DNA of 64,000 nucleotides from Lasioglossum baleicum. Lineage: Eukaryota > Arthropoda > Insecta > Hymenoptera > Halictidae. Shown here in pieces: positions 9,752-21,514 of this stretch. How positions within the stretch are numbered: position 1 is the first letter of the stretch; each line of letters begins with the position of its first letter. Location of the stretch: contig NC_134939.1 of the NCBI RefSeq assembly GCF_051020765.1, positions 14,563,203 to 14,627,202 of the forward strand, in the 5' to 3' direction. A program made the position numbers and the translations under genes. Below the pieces are notes generated by a model. It was given only the letters and a program-made list of their open reading frames with translations, did not search any database and was not told the origin of the DNA.

Positions 9752-12700
9752 GTAAGGGCCGCATTCGAGTATGCATTTCGAATCTATTCTTCGCGATGAA
9801 ACCAATACTTTCTGGGGACTTTAAGGGGTAGAACCAACACAATTAGGGTTACAACACGATACCGGCACCCGTATGCTCTTCAAATATATCATCTCACTTT
9901 GTTGGAACGGTTGGATAGAATTTCTCATATTTACCGTAGCGGCCGGATGACGATCTCGTAAAACCATCATCAAAATTAACGACAATTTATATCTACACGT
10001 CGTTTCTCACGCTCACTTTACATTACTTTCAATTTCAACGAACTCTGCTCGTGTACAACTAGCTATTATTCGTTGTTCAAACTCGTAGATGAAATAAATT
10101 ATTTTACTAGATTCTTGCACGTAATATATGCTATCACAGTATGGCTCCACTTTTGCGTTTTTTCCGAAATAACACATTTACAAATTTTTACTTTTTTGCT
10201 TGTAAAACGAAATGGAGTAAATGTACCCTTTTAGTGCTGGGAACGATACGTTGTTGCCCGCACTTCGTTCTTTCGGCACTTTTCTCTCATTGTCAGATTC
10301 AACTATTGCTTCGACGCTAAAAGGTTTTAATGTTTTCTTACGTACAGAGAACTTCCATGCAGCGCTGACCACTCTAAATTTTTGTAGTATCACTTGGACT
10401 ATTCTCAGGAAAAATCGAATTTGAGTTTGAACAAAGTACATAATTTGAGCACTAGTTAATTACTTAAATACAAGATTAATTTCACCAGTCAATAGTCTTT
10501 TTTTACGTTGAAAACGACACGACAATATTAAATTTTTAAATGTTCTCGGCGCAACGGTTCGATCGTTTATTACAAATTATAAAGCAACTTTGCTAATTGT
10601 CAAACAAAATCAACGTTTCGATCCGAGTTTCGATCTTCTTCAAGATTTATTTGAATCGCGTCTGTAAATTCAATATTTCTGTTTTTTTTTTTCAAAATTG
10701 CTATAACATATTTGAAGGTGAATTTGAAAGGTCATAATATGTTCTTAAATCCACTCTTACGAATATACCTTGTTGGTAAATCGTTATTAACTTTCACTTT
10801 TATTGGAATCAAATACATACATTCAATTGTATGTGAGAGAACAGTTGATGACAAAAGTAAAGTTTATTGGAAAATTGGTCGGTAATGTGTTAAGAAACAT
10901 TGTACATTCGTTAAAAATCGATATGAGGAATTTGATTTTTTAGCTCGTGAACAGCTAGTACAGCTCGTGATCATTTAGTACAGAGGCTTGGCTTTTCATT
11001 TACACATTCAGGGGCACCCATAGGAGCCACGTGGAATCGGAATCTCAATCGGTCTGGCAGAAATGACTCGAAGATAAATGAACGTCATCAACCACGCTAC
11101 GAGTAGCAAAAAGCTTCAGGACGAATCGTTTGGTCACACACCGCTTGAATTTCAATCAGAATCGTTCGCATTGTCTGTCTCTCGAAGCAGTGTCTATAAA
11201 ATTTTCGGTTCACCGCACCGGTTCCGAAGGGAAAATCGTGCGAGTCACGTGCTAAACTGCCCTAAGCCAGGGGTCGGAGTTACCGAAAACAGTTGCGGTA
11301 TCCATTCACCCTACCATCGCTCTTCCACGTCACGGCGATCAATTACATCGCCGATTTTCCTATTCGTCAACGACACCGCAAATTTCTCCGATAGACAGTC
11401 AGCATGACTCTACCGAATCCAGGTTTACACTTCTCGACATGTATTTACTTCAGCATCGAAGCTCAGCTAAATTTGGAAGAAAAATATTTTAAATACTGTT
11501 TAGATTCATACATTAAGTATGAATTTGATATATCTTTTTCAGTGGAAGTAAATTTGAGAAAGAAATGGTATTTTAACGCGAGATTCCATAATAATTGGAA
11601 GCACACGTTTATTTTAGTTTATTATTTTAAATGTAGATCTCATATTTCGGTGACACAGAATCGATTGAACGACACGGAACAAAAATATTTAAAAATAAAG
11701 CTCTACCGTTTTAAATACCCTTGAAGTAGAATGTTCTGTTGAAGTACTATTTTAACACATATTTTTCTGCAAATGTTTTCTTTCAGAAAGATACGCAGTA
11801 TGGCAACATGAAAAAATGGAATTGTCAAATGTTAAATTGAATCGACAATTGTATTCTCGTAAAGTATTCATTCATTAAACAAACGTTGTAATCGGACGTT
11901 GTTATAAAACGTTCTATATCAGCTTATGTAAACGTAAAATATTTAGCTCTCAGATAATTGCCACGTTAATACTGTTCGAACTGATTCAAAGGAACCAAAT
12001 TTGTCTATAGTAGTTCACAAATTACACACAAATTAATCTCCTATAATAATTGCATCAAATTGTGTAGGAAAATTCACATAGGATGTGAGAAACATAAAGA
12101 ATATAAAAGTCGAAAGAATATATAAGATTCATTTAGCCGCATCGTAAAAACGGCTAGTGCATCCTATCTTGCCTCTGTAACTTTTGCATCTGCCGTCCAA
12201 ATGCGACATCCGTAATCATGTGTCTAACACGTGCAGTCATGTCGTGAGAAACGGATTTACGTACGTTTTGCCAACTCCAGATGTTCGGGAAATCCGTTTG
12301 GTACAATTAGAAATCTTCTCATCGAAGATGAGAATTCATCGATATAGTAGATTTTTCATTTGTAGCACGCACAAACTATACACAGACTTAATTTAAGTTA
12401 AGTCTGTGATCTATAGAAGTAGACGAATTACCTTACGAGGGTACATGTACAGAGAGAGAGTGTACGCGATCTGTAATACCAACGTAGTCACAAATCAGGT
12501 GGGTTTCTCTCGCCCTCTGCACCGACAGATAGTACCTCGTCGGTGCCCTCTGCACAAATAGAACAGTCAGCTAGGGAACTAGCCGTACTGTTGGCAAAAG
12601 CGAGAGGTGATAATAACTTATCGACAGTCGGTAAGAACACCTCATGTCGGTTATAGTGGAATCTTCTTTCTCAATTGTAACTAAGTGGTCCAGTCATCGC

Positions 12701-12793
12701 AATAATTTTCCTGTTTCTAAAGTTATCTTATTATGGATGGAATATAAACTTGAATTTGTAGAAAGTACGATATTGCTGTAACACCTTGCAATA

Positions 12794-12870
12794 CAGAGTT
12801 GGGCAGTAATTAATTACATGAGTATTTAATTACATCTTCAATTACACGTGCAAAAGTGGACTATAATTAC
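12794..12870 (+). mobile_element. Left end of a hAT-like element related to 877-1552
   Basis: CAGAGTTGGGCAGTAATTAA followed by ATTTAATTACATCTTCAATTAC resembles the end and interior of the element at 877-1552. No matching right end found, so it is truncated. Confidence 0.5.
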
Positions 12871-12903
12871 AATAAGAAAAAAATTAGTGGTTTATCTAAT
12901 CAA

Positions 12904-13104
12904 TAGACTGCGGATCTTTATGCATTTATGATGAAATTGGTTAGGTGAAATATACAACAGTAAAAGATTTAAGAAATTCAAAAATGTTGTAATGTTGCTT
13001 TTCATGTAACAAAGTCGTTAAGGAGTAAAATCAATTTTTATGTTATTCCTGCTTCCCACAATCAATGCAAAACATTTTTATTTTACGTAAAGATCCGCAG
13101 TCTA
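12904..13104. mobile_element. hAT-like MITE copy with perfect 8-bp TSD CTAATCAA
   Basis: 201 bp from TAGACTGCGGATCTTTATGC to AAGATCCGCAGTCTA. Octamers 12896-12903 and 13105-13112 are both CTAATCAA. The insertion splits an older piggyBac-like element whose right half follows (same TCTAATCAATTACT context as the intact element at 6871-7087). Confidence 0.95.
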
Positions 13105-13246
13105 CTAATCAATTACTGATAAGTATTGTACCTATGAGGTATTATATCAATTTTATATTCAAAGAAAGAATCAAATTCATATAGAATCGAATTATTCTAG
13201 ATTGGAAGAAATGTTTAATTTTCGAACCCTTTTCGCAAAGGGTTAA
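13105..13246. mobile_element. Right half of piggyBac-like MITE, interrupted by a hAT-like MITE
   Basis: TATGAGGTATTA, GAAAGAAATGTTTAATTTTC-like blocks and the terminal CGCAAAGGGTTAA match the order in the element at 6871-7087. Confidence 0.65.
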
Positions 13247-14070
13247 ATATCCATTAAAGGTTAAAGTCCAGTTAACGGTAAACTAGATTTATGCTGCATC
13301 CAGACTTCGCGCAATAAGAACAAATTACGAGTATAATAAGAAGTTATTGTACTTTAACAGTTCGAAGAAAAGGTTCGGAAACATCGTAACCGTTTGAAAA
13401 GTAGGCGATTCGCGTACAACGCGTGTACAGCGAATTTCCTTTGTCTTCTGTCTCATTGTTGTCAATGCAGACGGCAAATAAAAGTTGGAAATGCGGGTCG
13501 CAGTGTATTGGTAAAACGAGGTGCACATGCGATCCTCAGGATGTAAGGGGGAGAAGCACGTTTCCGGCCGTGCAGGTACGCAGACCGGAAGTGCTGGTTG
13601 AACCACCACGATCAACCGTGATGGTGTGACTTTAACCGAACGGCCGGGAAGATTTTCTGATTTCTGACTTGCTCGTTGTCCGTGAAGATCGTAGATTCGA
13701 CTTTGACGACGACGTTCACGGTATACATACAACGGGTCATTGTACCCCCCCCCGCTTTTACGTGGGAATGACCCCGAAACCAGCTTGTAACCGAAGCCGA
13801 ACTTGACATCGTTACGCTTTCAGCATATTATGAAATCGCTATCGTGCCACAAAGGAAAAATCATTATTATCGTACAGAAAATACGCTGACCTTAAATTAT
13901 TCATCACGAGACTAGCCATGCATTACTAATATGTGTCGCATTGTATTCGAGCACAGTATAACTATGTATAGTACATGGTTTTATTTCTCGTCGATAATAC
14001 CTTGCTGATAAACTTCAATGCAGACGACAATGAAAACAACTACGACCATACAGCGCTTCATAATTACTAC

Positions 14071-14270
14071 TGCGGTTCTCTACGCATTTATGAAGAAATT
14101 CGTTGGGTGAAATATGAAATATTGAAAGATTAAACAAGTATTAAAACATCGTGATGTTGTTTTTTTATGGAACAAAGTCGTTAAGGGATGAAATCAATTT
14201 TTAATGTTATCCCTGTATCGCACAATCAATGCAAAAAACATTTTTATTTTGCATAAAGATTCGCGGTCTA
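14071..14270. mobile_element. hAT-like MITE copy with TSD ATTACTAC, 5' tip lost
   Basis: Right end ATTCGCGGTCTA is followed by ATTACTAC (14271-14278). The same octamer precedes the degenerate left end TGCGGTTCTCTACGCATTTA (14063-14070). Confidence 0.8.
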
Positions 14271-15201
14271 ATTACTACAATCCGATCCGGAGAGAATCGC
14301 CACTAAAATTACTGTACCATTATTCAAAATATCTAATATTATTTTTATTGGTTTTTCACCGCGAAAGATTACAATATTATATATTTACTCGATTTCGCTA
14401 CTACGTTTTGTGCTAAGTTTAAACCTTTTCGCCCCTCATGCTAATTTTACTTATCAGCCACGAATCTGCTGGCATTAGCGCTGACTTTAGCCGTCATGCT
14501 ACGTAACTTAAATCGATGAAACACGTGAATTACGAGTTTACCTTTACTCGAAAGTACCCGTACCATTAGTAATAGTTATTTATGCGAGTAATTTTGAGGT
14601 GTTCATCCTACCTCATTCTGTTCTAGCGAAAATGATAGAACCACAAGCTTCAAATATTATACATTTACTGTTATTATGCTACGTCTCAATAAAATTATTA
14701 TACTAGATCCACAACATTGTCTACAGTATTGTTAAACGTGTATTTGCAATTCGCAAACACCAATACTTCATAAAAAAAAGTAAAAAGAAATCAGTATACA
14801 TGAGTTGTCGTTTCAAAATGAATTGTTATAATGTCGTTGCTCCGTCAGCATAATGACATAACTGCAAAAATTGAAATTTTACAGGACAAGCAAAAGAAAA
14901 ATAATTCCAATTTGTCTTATTAATAGAATGGCCTATAGATTCGGTTTAATTCTTCTGTGAGAGTAGTTTATAGACATTGTAGGGTTATTATTGCAACTTT
15001 TAAGTTATTTCAATTTATAAAATAATAAATACCAGCCCCACAGTAACCAGTACCATATAAATACGTCATTGTTCTTCTCAAAATGCGTCATTATACTTTC
15101 GGAGCAGCGATGTGAGGTTGTCAACTTATGCAAGTGACTCTAGTAATTCGATCACCTACTCATCTATTGTATAAACACTCCTGTAATGCTAGCTACACAT
15201 A

Positions 15202-15400
15202 CAGTAAGGAGCATAACTGATTCCACACACTTTAAATCAGAACAACTTTTTTATGAATGGACCAAACGACTTCAATTTCTCTGTAAGGCTAAACATTGAT
15301 TTTTACGACTTTTTTTAGCTGGGACAATAACGAAAACTTGAAAGATGTGTTTGGTCAACTTGTATAAATTATACATACGCTCATCGCATCTTTCTACGAA
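15202..15400 (+). mobile_element. Partial Tc1-type foldback MITE (CAGTAAGGAGCATAACTGAT)
   Basis: Shares CAGTAAGGAGCATAACTGAT, CGACTTCAATTTCTCTGTAAG, and GATGTGTTTGGTCAACT blocks with the full element at 23261-23856; only the left arm is present. Confidence 0.8.
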
Positions 15401-18079
15401 ACTTCGTAAAACATTTACCGCTGTTTTGGCTTGTTCAGCTTCCTTCGAGTCGATGGAGATTTTATTTCGATTTATATGTAGAGGTTTTTAAAGTGCAGCG
15501 AAAGGGAATGAACACATTAATATATTATCAGTTATAATTTGAAGACTGTTCGATTATCTTACTGTATATTTGTTGACATAGGAGATCTTGCCTTCATGCC
15601 TCGACCTTAAAATCCGCGCTGTTCCGAGAGAAAGAAGCGTTACGAGAGTCTCTATAAAAAAATTATACCAGGTTAGCAAGGAGAAAGTAGCCCGTCAATC
15701 TAGTTCGTATTGCTCCCAGGAGAAATATTTGTGGATGGGTAGATACGTGTGATTCCACACGTTGCCGCTTCCCGATAGTTATTCAAACGCGCGCAGCTGT
15801 CTGTTATCTCGCATTTAAAAAAAGAGCCGAGCTCGACATCGATATCTATTCATTCCGACCGATGAAATTTTCATTGAGACGAAACTGTTTCTTCTCCAAA
15901 TGGTCGGCGGAGTGTTATCGCACGACGGGCAAACTTCCGCAATTCAGTTTATTAATTGATGCTCGTCTCAGTCAGTAGAATCAGGCGAAAGTTTCTCATC
16001 TGGGAGATAAACAAGAGAGCACCAACAAGCTAACTAACAACTGATCTAAATACGAACTTAGTTTATCATCGTTCGTTGCTCGGCATCTGAAACTTCCGAA
16101 ACTATAATTATGAAGCTTTTGTAGGTTTACCTATAAAAAAACTGAAGGTGACCTTGATAACTCTGGAAGAAAAATTTGTTGCAATCAGCTTAAAGCTCTC
16201 CTTGAAGCGCGTTATTTCAGCTGAAAGAATTTCTGATCGAACCGCCAGCAACAGAGTAATCTAAGCGAATCACGCTTCGAGAGGGTTGAAGAAGTGCCAT
16301 CAATTACGTGACCGTAGTTTAGACATTTTCGCAAACTTCTAAGAAAACTGTAAGCCATTTGGTCTGTAAAATACGACTTGTACGTTATACGTAGGTAAAT
16401 GGCTGCCGTTGCACGTAAAAATATACTATTCTCTGAAGGAAAGATTCGAGAACGCGAAGATCCGCGTTAGCAGCGAAGGGTCGCGACAAGGTTAACGTTT
16501 TGAAAGAGTCGCGCGAGATATTCTGGATGTCCAGGGAAGAAGGTGAAATGGGTGGTGAGGTCATAGCGTCGCGGGACGCTTATAGCCGTGGAGCGTCGTT
16601 TTCGGGCGCAGGAAGTTGGGTAAAATAATGAAAGAGGTGGACACAAAGGAATGGGAAGCCTCAGTACCTACCTGCCTACCGGCAGCGAAATAAGTCGACC
16701 ACGAAATGACATCCGCTCTCCTGCCAGTCTTCCTCCGCCATGACAGCCCGTTTCCTCTTGGTTTCACCTTCCTCCACCTGTCGTTACCTTCAAACACGAA
16801 AGAATTCGTCCTGCCGTCCCCGGCTAACGGAAACACCGGACCCAACCGTATGATCTTACTCCTGGCATGTCGAACTAATTTTATTTTTCCGACTGCAAGC
16901 TACTTTAACTCCGACGAATGCGTTCGCTAAAGGCAGCCACTTGTGCATCGTATCCTCCACTCGTTATATGTATCCTGCTTTTCAGCTTTCTTGGCTTCCA
17001 TCTTTGCCAAATGTTATCATTTCACCGCTGATCTTCGTGCATTCGCAGCTTGCGAAAATCTTCCAGAAAGATGCGCATACTTATGTAAGGATACACATAC
17101 ATATAACAGCAACGTAGAATTGGTAGAAAAGTACCAATCAATTTTGAAGTTTCTTGTGATCCTCTATATCCTGTAATGTACACGCTGCACTGCTATAAAG
17201 CATCGAAACTAAGGAGAGCAGTAAAAAATAAGAACGAGACGATTTCCGAACATGAAGGGTTAAATTGTCAAGAACTGACGAGTCGGTCACGAGTCATAAA
17301 GCGCCACGCGCGGAATAGTTTCAGTTTCTATAATAACAACGTGAAGAAAGCGTGTAAAATACTTTATTCTTAGTAACAAATCACGACACGAACTGAAAAT
17401 GTTAAAGAACATTTGATAAATCGTTCGACCGCTACCAGTTGGAAACAGAACGGAAATAGGCACGCTGTAGAGCTGCGCATAGTGATATTTCAAAGTAAAG
17501 CTACTTTTCGTTGGATTCACACGGTTTTCTACTTCTGAAAATCACAATTTAAGACGTCGATTATTTTGTTTGTATTTACTCGACGACGTATTAAAAAATG
17601 CATCAAATATTTCCAGGGGATACTTTGGTAAAACAAATTAAAATGAACAAGTTGCAGATATTTGTATGCAAGCCACGTAAATGATGCGCTTGGAAAAAAA
17701 AACTAATTTAACACTAACCGTACCGGGTGCAAAATGTATCGGTACTAATTGATTTTCTGGAGGTCGGTTACTGTTTCGCTGTAGATTCGATGACGTCATT
17801 GGGATTAATGGTGTTCGACGTAGAATTGTTTCTCTTCCTATCAAGTTTACTGTAGGTTATTTGCTTGACCTACTTCTGAGGGCTCAACCGAAGAGAATGC
17901 TTAGTATCAAAAGGATTATTTCAAAACGTTTACTTTCCGTTAGGTATCTATACGGAGAAAATCTACTCGCGTTATAACTCGGTTATGGCGGTTTGCGAGT
18001 ATATGCAAAAGATTAGACAGAGATGTCACGTAAACAATACTTGTCTCGTATAAGATCGTGAATATTTAATTATAATAAG

Positions 18080-18420
18080 TGGACAGCGGATATTTATACA
18101 AAATAAAAATGTTCTATCTGAATTGCAACAAACTGGAGTGAAATAGAGATTCAATTTCTCTCTTAATATGGTCTCTTAAAAAAAAATAAATTATAGGTAA
18201 TTAAAATGCAGATAAATTATTTTGTAGTAATTTGTAAATAGCAAAGATAATTTAAATAGCAAAATAAAAATGTTCTATCCGAATTGCAACAAACTCGAAT
18301 GAAATAGAGATTAACTTTCTCTCTTAATATGGTCTCTTAATAAAAATAAATTATAGATAATTAAAATGGAGGTAAATTATTACGTAATAATTTATAAATA
18401 ACAATGATAATTTAATATAA
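18080..18420. repeat. hAT-MITE fragment amplified as a ~160-bp tandem duplication
   Basis: Begins TGGACAGCGGATATTTATAC, a degenerate family end. The block from AAAATAAAAATGTTCTATC to the AT-rich end at about 18258 is repeated immediately (18259-18420) with few changes. The right terminus of the MITE is missing. Confidence 0.7.
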
Positions 18421-19024
18421 TATTATATTGTAATACATAGGTTACCTATCGTAATGAATACATTTCTGTAATAGTCTAATGCTGATAGATTTGGTTTTAT
18501 TTGGAAAAATAAAACAGAGTTTGGATCAGTGCAATGATTTAACTCCAAGTTATGCCAACGAAACCATTAATAGCAGTTACGTTTATCGTTGCTCGCTGAT
18601 TTTTACTGAATGAATATACATACAGTTCATTTCTATAGTCCAACGGACATCGAGGTGAATCAAATCAACTCTGTATGCAAAAAAACTAACGGCTACAGCT
18701 ATTTTGCTGAACATGTACACACAACGCTTTGTCTTAATGGCGAAAAACAATTTTTTCCTTGGACTACGGCAACAATTTATCTCTGTCATTAGCATTAATT
18801 TTTCAAGGTCAACTGTACGAGGTAAAACGTGGTACGATTACGAATTCGCAACGGAGAAAAACACAATTAGTAGGAACAAAAACATTGGTATCAATTTACT
18901 TAATTATATTAATTCAATGTTGTTGTTGTTGTTAGAAAAAGATGTTTGCATTGGTTGCAAGCAGAGGTGGGCATTGTTTGGCGAAAAAAATATTTGAAAT
19001 ACTGTTTAATATTTTCGATTTTAC

Positions 19025-19135
19025 TGACTTGTTAGTTCACAATAAAAATTGCTGTTGCTATTGAAGGTTCCATTAAAAAGTATTTAGCATCGTACCATAG
19101 ATTTTTCATAATTATGCAATAATCACCGGTCGATA
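19025..19135 (-). repeat. Dispersed repeat, inverted partner of 25868-25985
   Basis: The reverse complement reads ATTATTGCATAATT, TCTATGGTACGATGC, TTAATGGAACCTTCAAT and ACTAACAAGTCA, the same order as at 25868-25985. Family unknown. Confidence 0.75.
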
Positions 19136-19150
19136 ATGTATTAATAGTGT

Positions 19151-19341
19151 CAGTGGCGCACCCAGGATGTAATCTTGAGGGGGACCGAGTTGAACCCAGC
19201 CCTAGGTTTTGATGACCTTTTTTTTTAGCCAAAATATCTATCAACGGCACCCAGGGCTATTCCGCGATTTTAATTTTGGAAACTGAACATTTTTTATTTG
19301 GGGGGGCTTGGCCCCCTGGCTCCCCCCTGGGTGCGCCACTG
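19151..19341. mobile_element. hAT-like MITE (CAGTGGCGCACCCAGG ends) with perfect 8-bp TSD
   Basis: 191-bp element with inverted ends CAGTGGCGCACCCAGG. Flanking octamers 19143-19150 and 19342-19349 are both AATAGTGT. The near-right sequence is G/C-homopolymer rich (GGGGGGGCTTGGCCCCC). It lies at the edge of the candidate promoter block. Confidence 0.95.
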
Positions 19342-19359
19342 AATAGTGTGAGCGAAGTA

Positions 19360-20820
19360 ACTCTAACGAACGAACGTTAAAATCGGGACCGTGATCGTGA
19401 TTCTGGGATCACTGTGATAAATCACGGTCGGTGACTTTGCACGGCGTCGCCACACTCGTGCATACCTGCGTAATTCTTAAGAAAAGAATCGATAGATCGT
19501 TAAATCGCAATAAGAGAGAGGAAAAAAGGAAGATCGAAGTTCCCGTGGCATCGAGTTTACGCGCTCGATGGCGACCATGGCAACGTTTGTTCACGGTACG
19601 ACAGCAGGATGTTGAAGCGATTGGGTCTCGCGGGGCGTGGAGGGGCCAACGTGCTGCGGCGTAGCAGGGCGGGAAGGAGCGTTGAGGGGAAGAGAGCATG
19701 AGAGAAAGAGGGGCGGAGGAGGAGGGGCATGGCGGAGAAGCAAGGGGGCAAGGGACAGCAGACGAGGCAAGCCTCTCGAACCGTACGGTCTCGGTCTCTC
19801 GACGGTCTCGATGCCAGTCGCGTTTCTGCACTTCCACCTAGTCGAGGTGTCTGTACGCGCGAGATCCCTCTTCTACGGCTGATTCCGTTGTGTGTCCGCT
19901 TTTGTTTGTGCGCGCGCGTGTGTACACGATCCTTTCTGGCGAACGCGCCCACGGTGTAAACACTTTCTATTCTGACCTCGCTCGGTAAATCGAAACGTGG
20001 GCGACGAACAGAGGTGGCCGGAGAGACCGCGCGACCAGTCAGGAAAAGAGTGACACACTCTTACACACGCACACACATATTCTCACATACAGAAACACAC
20101 ACACACGCACGCATACATTCACACGTGTACACAATCGTCGTTCGGTGGCGATTCTGTGCGAAGTTTATCGCTCGGTAGAATCGCGGAGATCGAATTACAA
20201 GAATGACAGTGAACGTCAGGGTCGGAACGAACTATCGCGTGTCCCAGCCTCCGGTGAACCACGAACGAATGGGATCCTAGTTCTTCAGTGTGGTTGTACG
20301 CGGGGGACACGCGCGTGTAATGTCAGTGAACAAGGCACGCTAACTTTCCGCGTTCACCAAAGGCTCGGCGGCGAAAGGCGAAAGTTTTTGTGTTGACCCC
20401 GGTGCTGCTGCCGATCGAAACTCCTGCTGGCTCGTTTTGCCGCGGTGAATCTGCCTTGTCTTATCGTTGGCAGCGTTCAACGTGTTGCTTTGAAACGATT
20501 CTACTCTGTTTCGCGCGAGTTTAGGGCGCGTCGGCGAGAACGAATTAGTGGCACGTATGTATGCCTTGCTCGGATACCAGTGCGATCTGCGGCCAAGTCC
20601 GACTTCATTTAGAATTTCCTCGAGAGGAGAGTCTATTATTCGGAGCAAGCTATACGTACACACCATAAAGGGTGCAACAGGACACTCGCGTTAGGTTAGG
20701 TCCGGAGCATCGAAGATCGAACTGGTTCCCGTAGTGCGGACGTCCGCGGGGATACCGACGCACGGTTGTTTAGTGGTCTCTTCGGGCGATATCGAGGATA
20801 CAGTAAGACTGTAGACGGTT
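19360..20820 (+). promoter_or_regulatory. Candidate CpG-rich promoter and 5' UTR of the short Rap1GAP isoform
   Basis: A roughly 1.5-kb block of clearly higher GC and CpG than the AT-rich surroundings lies directly upstream of the first coding exon at 20821. It contains CA-repeat tracts (about 20053-20116) and several TCAGT-type initiator-like sites (for example around 20285 and 20321). No canonical TATA box is convincing. Several open frames on both strands here (19.4-20.0 kb) look like by-products of the base composition. The transcription start cannot be fixed from sequence. Confidence 0.45.
20053..20116. repeat. CA-rich microsatellite in the 5' UTR/promoter block
   Basis: Imperfect ACAC tracts (ACACACGCACACACA, AAACACACACACACGCACGC). 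Confidence 0.9.
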
Positions 20821-20976
20821 ATGATGGGTGTATTGAGGTGGAGGCACGATCTCAGATCGGATGCCGGCCAACAGCAGCAACAACAACGACCAAACGCAGA
20901 CCGGTCCTCCACAGGACACAATAATCATGCGCACGCGCACACCCACACGCACACACTGCCGAAACTTATATCACAG
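20821..20976 (+). CDS. Rapgap1: Alternative first coding exon of Rap1GAP (short isoform without GoLoco)
   Basis: ATG-ATG at 20821, preceded by an in-frame TAG at 20812-20814, opens 52 codons ending in ISQ exactly at a CAG|GTGAGT donor. The phase is 0, so it splices in frame to TPREERAASS at 57530, as the GoLoco exon does. The peptide is low in complexity: MMGVLRWRHDLRSD, a run of six Gln, then a His/Ala/Thr repeat before LPKLISQ. It has no GoLoco, signal peptide or membrane segment. It lies in the GC- and CpG-richest block of the window, as expected of a promoter-proximal exon. An alternative ATG at 20861 in another frame is open to the donor but would not keep phase with the downstream exon. 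Inference: promoter choice decides whether the protein carries GoLoco. Splicing is not proven from sequence alone. Confidence 0.72.
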
Positions 20977-21212
20977 GTGAGTTTTTCCCGCGCTCTTCCG
21001 ACACCCTCGCGCGTCCTGATCATACTCGATTTCGGAGCTGGGTAACGTGTTTAATGGGAAAATGTTATTTCAACCCCTTGCCGGTGTCATTTTGTCCGGA
21101 GCTGCAGTGATTCTGCAGTGGAAAACGTCTTTACTTTATTCATGAAAATCTCGTAGAAGAGAAAAGAAAATTTATAGTTTTTGTATGGCTTCAATTATTT
21201 GGTAAAGTTAGC

Positions 21213-21514
21213 GATCGACAACGACTTGAGACGACCACAGTATGATAATACATATAATTAGACGGCGGATCTTTATGCAAAGTAAAAAATTTCTACATCA
21301 GTTGCAAGAAACAGGGGCCACCTAGAAATTTTTGTCTTCTTCTCATTATCTTGTACAGTTGAAAATAATACACCGATGTCCTTAAATCGTTTTAATATGT
21401 GTTCACTGCTTTAAATTGTACGTACCTATTTTTGTTATAAACGCATAAAATCCGCAGTTTACATATAATACATATGATAATGCATACTGTGGTCGTCTCA
21501 AGTCGTTGTGGATC
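21213..21514. repeat. 32-bp inverted repeat split by a hAT-like MITE
   Basis: The 26-mer starting CAACGACTTGAGACGACCAC at 21219-21244 is perfectly reverse-complemented at 21483-21508; arms extend to about 32 bp with one mismatch. The MITE at 21259-21461 sits in the loop. Before that insertion the two arms lay only about 30 bp apart, a strong hairpin or palindromic site some 240 bp past the first-exon donor. Confidence 0.93.
21259..21461. mobile_element. hAT-like MITE copy with perfect 8-bp TSD CATATAAT
   Basis: From TAGACGGCGGATCTTTATGC to AAAATCCGCAGTTTA, 203 bp. Octamers 21251-21258 and 21462-21469 are both CATATAAT. Confidence 0.95.

Larger units (their letters stand above)
9752..19020 (+). 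other. First part of the giant intron before the alternative promoter
   Basis: No exon recognised. It contains hAT-like MITEs (12904-13104, 14071-14270, 18080 onward), the partial foldback MITE at 15202, piggyBac-like remains at 13105-13246 and a ~160-bp tandem duplication at 18100-18420. GC-richer patches at about 13.4-13.8 kb and 16.45-16.95 kb hold overlapping open frames on both strands but no recognisable protein. They could be regulatory elements. Confidence 0.6.

Noticed and set aside
19409..19952. 131-142-codon open frames on the - strand in the promoter block
   Set aside because: Arg/Ser/Pro-rich composition typical of GC-rich noncoding DNA, with overlapping open frames on both strands.
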